64,000 nucleotides of DNA from NCBI GenBank assembly GCA_963784175.1, contig CAWAQJ010000013.1:73021-137020 (forward strand), in the 5' to 3' direction. Under the pieces are notes generated by a model. The model ran no database searches. It was given only the letters and a program-made list of their open reading frames with translations, and was not told the DNA's origin. This stretch comes from JAIBJN01 sp963784175. GTDB lineage: Bacteria; Actinomycetota; Thermoleophilia; Gaiellales; Gaiellaceae. A program made the translations under genes and the position numbers. Shown here piece by piece: positions 62,249-64,000 of the stretch. Numbering within the stretch: the first letter of the stretch is position 1; the number at the start of each line of letters is the position of its first letter.

Positions 62249-63225
62249 AGGTCGACCTCGGTGCCCGTGCCTGTCTCGTGCGCGCGCCGGTAGATGTGCT
62301 CGGCGGCGGCGAGGTCCTCGACCGCGAGGCCGAGGGATTTGAAGACCGTGAGCTCGTCGTCCGACGTTCGCCCCTCGGCGCGCCCGGCGAGGAGCTCGCC
62401 GAGCTCGGCGCGGATGTGCTCGGGGCCGATGGCGCCCTCCTGCTGCGGGAAGAGGAAGTCGCCCGCCTCGTTCACAGTCGACTCACGGCGGTCGACGAAC
62501 AGGGAGGCTGCGGCCATCGTGGCCGTGTCCAACTCGCGCGTGGTCGGGATGCTGGAGCCGACCGCGTTGACGTGCGCGCCCGCGCGGAGCCACTCACGGC
62601 GCAGGATCGGCTCGGGAGCCGAGGTGGTCGTGCAGACGACGTCCGCGTTCCTGACGGCCTCCTCGGCACTCGCCGAGACCTCGATCGGGAAGGCCGCGAC
62701 GGCCTCGGCGGCCAGCGCCTGAGCGTGCTCGGGCGTCCGGCTCCAGATGCGTGCAACCTCGAACTCACGCGCGACGGCCATTGCGGCCAGGTGGGAGCGC
62801 GCCTGTACGCCCGCGCCGAGCACAGCCAGCTCGCGTGCGCCGTCTCGCGCCAGGAGCCGCGTGGCCACGGCGGACACAGCCGCGGTGCGAATCGCGGTGA
62901 TCGCCGAGGCGTTGACGACTGCGCGCACCTCGCCGGTCTCGCCGTCGGAGAGGATGACGACGCCCTGGTGAGCGTCCAGGCCCCGGGCCGGGTTGCCCGG
63001 CATGACGCAGACGGCCTTGAGGCCGAAGGCGGCCGACGCACCCGAACGGTGCGCCGGCATGAGGCCGAGGAGCCCTGCCGCGTCCGGCGGACGGACGACG
63101 AACCTGAGCGGCTGGTGCATCTCACCGCGCTCCAGCGCCTCGAGTGCCTCGGCCATGACCTCGACGCATTGGTCCATGGGGAGAAGCCGGGCGACGTCCG
63201 CTTCGCCGAGGATCAGCGTCTTCAT
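62245..63225 (-). CDS. Ornithine cyclodeaminase/mu-crystallin family protein (EutC-like)
   Basis: A 326-residue NAD(P)-binding enzyme. The dimerisation part (LLPMDQCVEVMAEALEALER) is followed by the Rossmann fold LAVLGAGVQARSHLAAM, the VVCTTTSAPEPILRREWL strand and the substrate-side end (SDDELTVFKSLGLAVEDLAA). Members deaminate ornithine, reduce ketimines or act on ectoine derivatives. It is coupled on both sides by four-base overlaps. Confidence 0.88.
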   Translation of the reverse strand: MKTLILGEADVARLLPMDQCVEVMAEALEALERGEMHQPLRFVVRPPDAAGLLGLMPAHRSGASAAFGLKAVCVMPGNPARGLDAHQGVVILSDGETGEVRAVVNASAITAIRTAAVSAVATRLLARDGARELAVLGAGVQARSHLAAMAVAREFEVARIWSRTPEHAQALAAEAVAAFPIEVSASAEEAVRNADVVCTTTSAPEPILRREWLRAGAHVNAVGSSIPTTRELDTATMAAASLFVDRRESTVNEAGDFLFPQQEGAIGPEHIRAELGELLAGRAEGRTSDDELTVFKSLGLAVEDLAAAEHIYRRAHETGTGTEVDL

Positions 63226-64000
63226 GCGAACAGCGCTCCCAGCTCGTTGCGTTCGACCTCTGTCAGGCCGACGTCGAGCGCACGCAGGCCCGGCTCCAGG
63301 TGGGCGGGCCGCCGGGGCCCGAGGATCGCGGCGGTCACGGCCGGATGGGAGAGCACCCACGCGAGGGAGAGCGTCGTCAGGTCGACGCCCCGCTCCTGCG
63401 CCGCCGCCTCGAGCGCGTCGAGTCCGTCGTAGGTCTTCTCCTCTTCGAGGCCTCGGTACGGCTCGGGGCGCAGGGTCATGCGAGAGCCCTCCGGATAGGC
63501 CTCGGCGCGCCGGTACTTCCCCGTCAGCCAGCCGCCGGCAAGCGGGCTGAACGGCGTGTAGCCGAGACCGTGCTGCGTGCAGAAGTCGAGCACGCCGTCC
63601 TCGTCGTCCCGCTCCAGGAGGCTGAAGGAGTTCTGCACCCAGTCGAAGCGTACGGTTCCGCGCTCCTCGCTCGCCCGCAGCGCCTCGTCGAGCTGGGCCG
63701 CATCCATGTTGCTCGTCCCGATCGCCCGGACCTTGCCGGCGCGGACGAGCCCGTCGAGGGCCTCCAGGGTGTCGCCCACGGGTGTGTCCGGATCGGGCTC
63801 GTGGATCACGTAGAGGTCGACGTGGTCGACGCCGAGCCGCTCGAGGCTGCCCTCGATCTGCCGCCGGATGCGGTCCGGGGCAAGCCCGCGGTCGTCCGGG
63901 TCGCCCTCCACGGAGTGGAAGACCTTCGTCGAGAGCACGATCCGGTCGCGCACCTCGGGCCCGCGCCGGGCGAGCCAGCGCCCGATCGCGCGTTCGCTCC
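63222..64000 (-). CDS. Aldo/keto reductase, 5' end outside the window
   Basis: The C-terminal about 258 residues of an NADPH-dependent aldo/keto reductase. The frame reaches the window edge (SERAIGRWLARRGPEVRDRI) and continues into IVLSTKVF, SLERLGVDHVDLYVIHEPDP, then TSNMDAAQLDEAL and LAWVLSHPAVTAAILGPRRP. The catalytic Tyr region and start codon lie beyond 64000. It is the first visible gene of the operon with the cyclodeaminase and dehydratase. Confidence 0.9.
   Translation of the reverse strand, partial: SERAIGRWLARRGPEVRDRIVLSTKVFHSVEGDPDDRGLAPDRIRRQIEGSLERLGVDHVDLYVIHEPDPDTPVGDTLEALDGLVRAGKVRAIGTSNMDAAQLDEALRASEERGTVRFDWVQNSFSLLERDDEDGVLDFCTQHGLGYTPFSPLAGGWLTGKYRRAEAYPEGSRMTLRPEPYRGLEEEKTYDGLDALEAAAQERGVDLTTLSLAWVLSHPAVTAAILGPRRPAHLEPGLRALDVGLTEVERNELGALFA

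Overview
The window is very GC-rich bacterial DNA with tightly packed genes. Neighbouring genes very often overlap by four bases (ATGA or GTGA), GTG starts are frequent, and the gene set fits Actinomycetota. A large NAD-glutamate dehydrogenase, a poxvirus-type topoisomerase IB, an actinobacterial-style Tad pilus locus and DrrA/NatA-type exporters suggest a deep-branching soil lineage such as Thermoleophilia; that placement is inference. There is no rRNA, CRISPR array, insertion sequence or prophage.

Layout. 1-9.0 kb: a Flp/Tad pilus locus (flp, tadE, cpaB, tadZ, tadA, a von Willebrand A-TadB fusion, tadC, then a long charged coiled-coil protein), preceded by a possible structured leader RNA. 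9.0-14.4 kb: a Nudix-like protein and two secreted modular proteins with RTX-like glycine/aspartate repeats. Between these two lies the scar of a third copy, with an apparently inverted scrap. 14.5-20.7 kb: topoisomerase IB and a 1,636-residue glutamate dehydrogenase with a 43-codon small gene behind it. 20.8-32 kb: envelope and signalling genes (cupredoxin lipoprotein, two acidic secreted proteins sharing a Cys-Asp-Glu motif, two OmpR-type two-component systems, a lamin-tail protein, TypA, a TfoX-like protein, a PepSY-like protein and a lipoprotein). 32-38 kb: an ABC exporter, GH25 muramidase, WYL regulator and Ada-AlkA repair protein. 38-43.7 kb: a LacI-controlled sugar ABC importer plus GH1 beta-glucosidase. 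43.7-50.3 kb: small enzymes and a four-gene ABC-2 exporter operon. 50.3-55.6 kb: a sulfite-oxidase-like molybdoenzyme, a GMC dehydrogenase with a Tat-exported partner, and four tRNAs. 55.6-64 kb: a MASE1-PAS histidine kinase, paired bacterial PH-domain proteins, TrpB2, and a dehydratase / cyclodeaminase / aldo-keto reductase operon.

The most striking whole-window pattern is that eight clear and one probable sites each look like one extra base inside an otherwise intact gene (coiled-coil protein, TfoX-like, ABC ATPase, ABC permease, DUF1579-like, sulfite-oxidase-like, PH-domain protein twice, TrpB2). Every one is repaired by removing a single base, and none needs an added base. A sequencing or assembly insertion bias is the simplest explanation. 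True decay or +1 recoding should be tested before these genes are called pseudogenes.

Other points of biological interest are the VWA-TadB fusion in a locus without TadG, the RTX-module family and its recombination scar, the Cys-Asp-Glu acidic protein family next to copper and two-component genes, the LacI and OmpR-type operators, and a dehydratase gene that seems to begin at a CTG codon.
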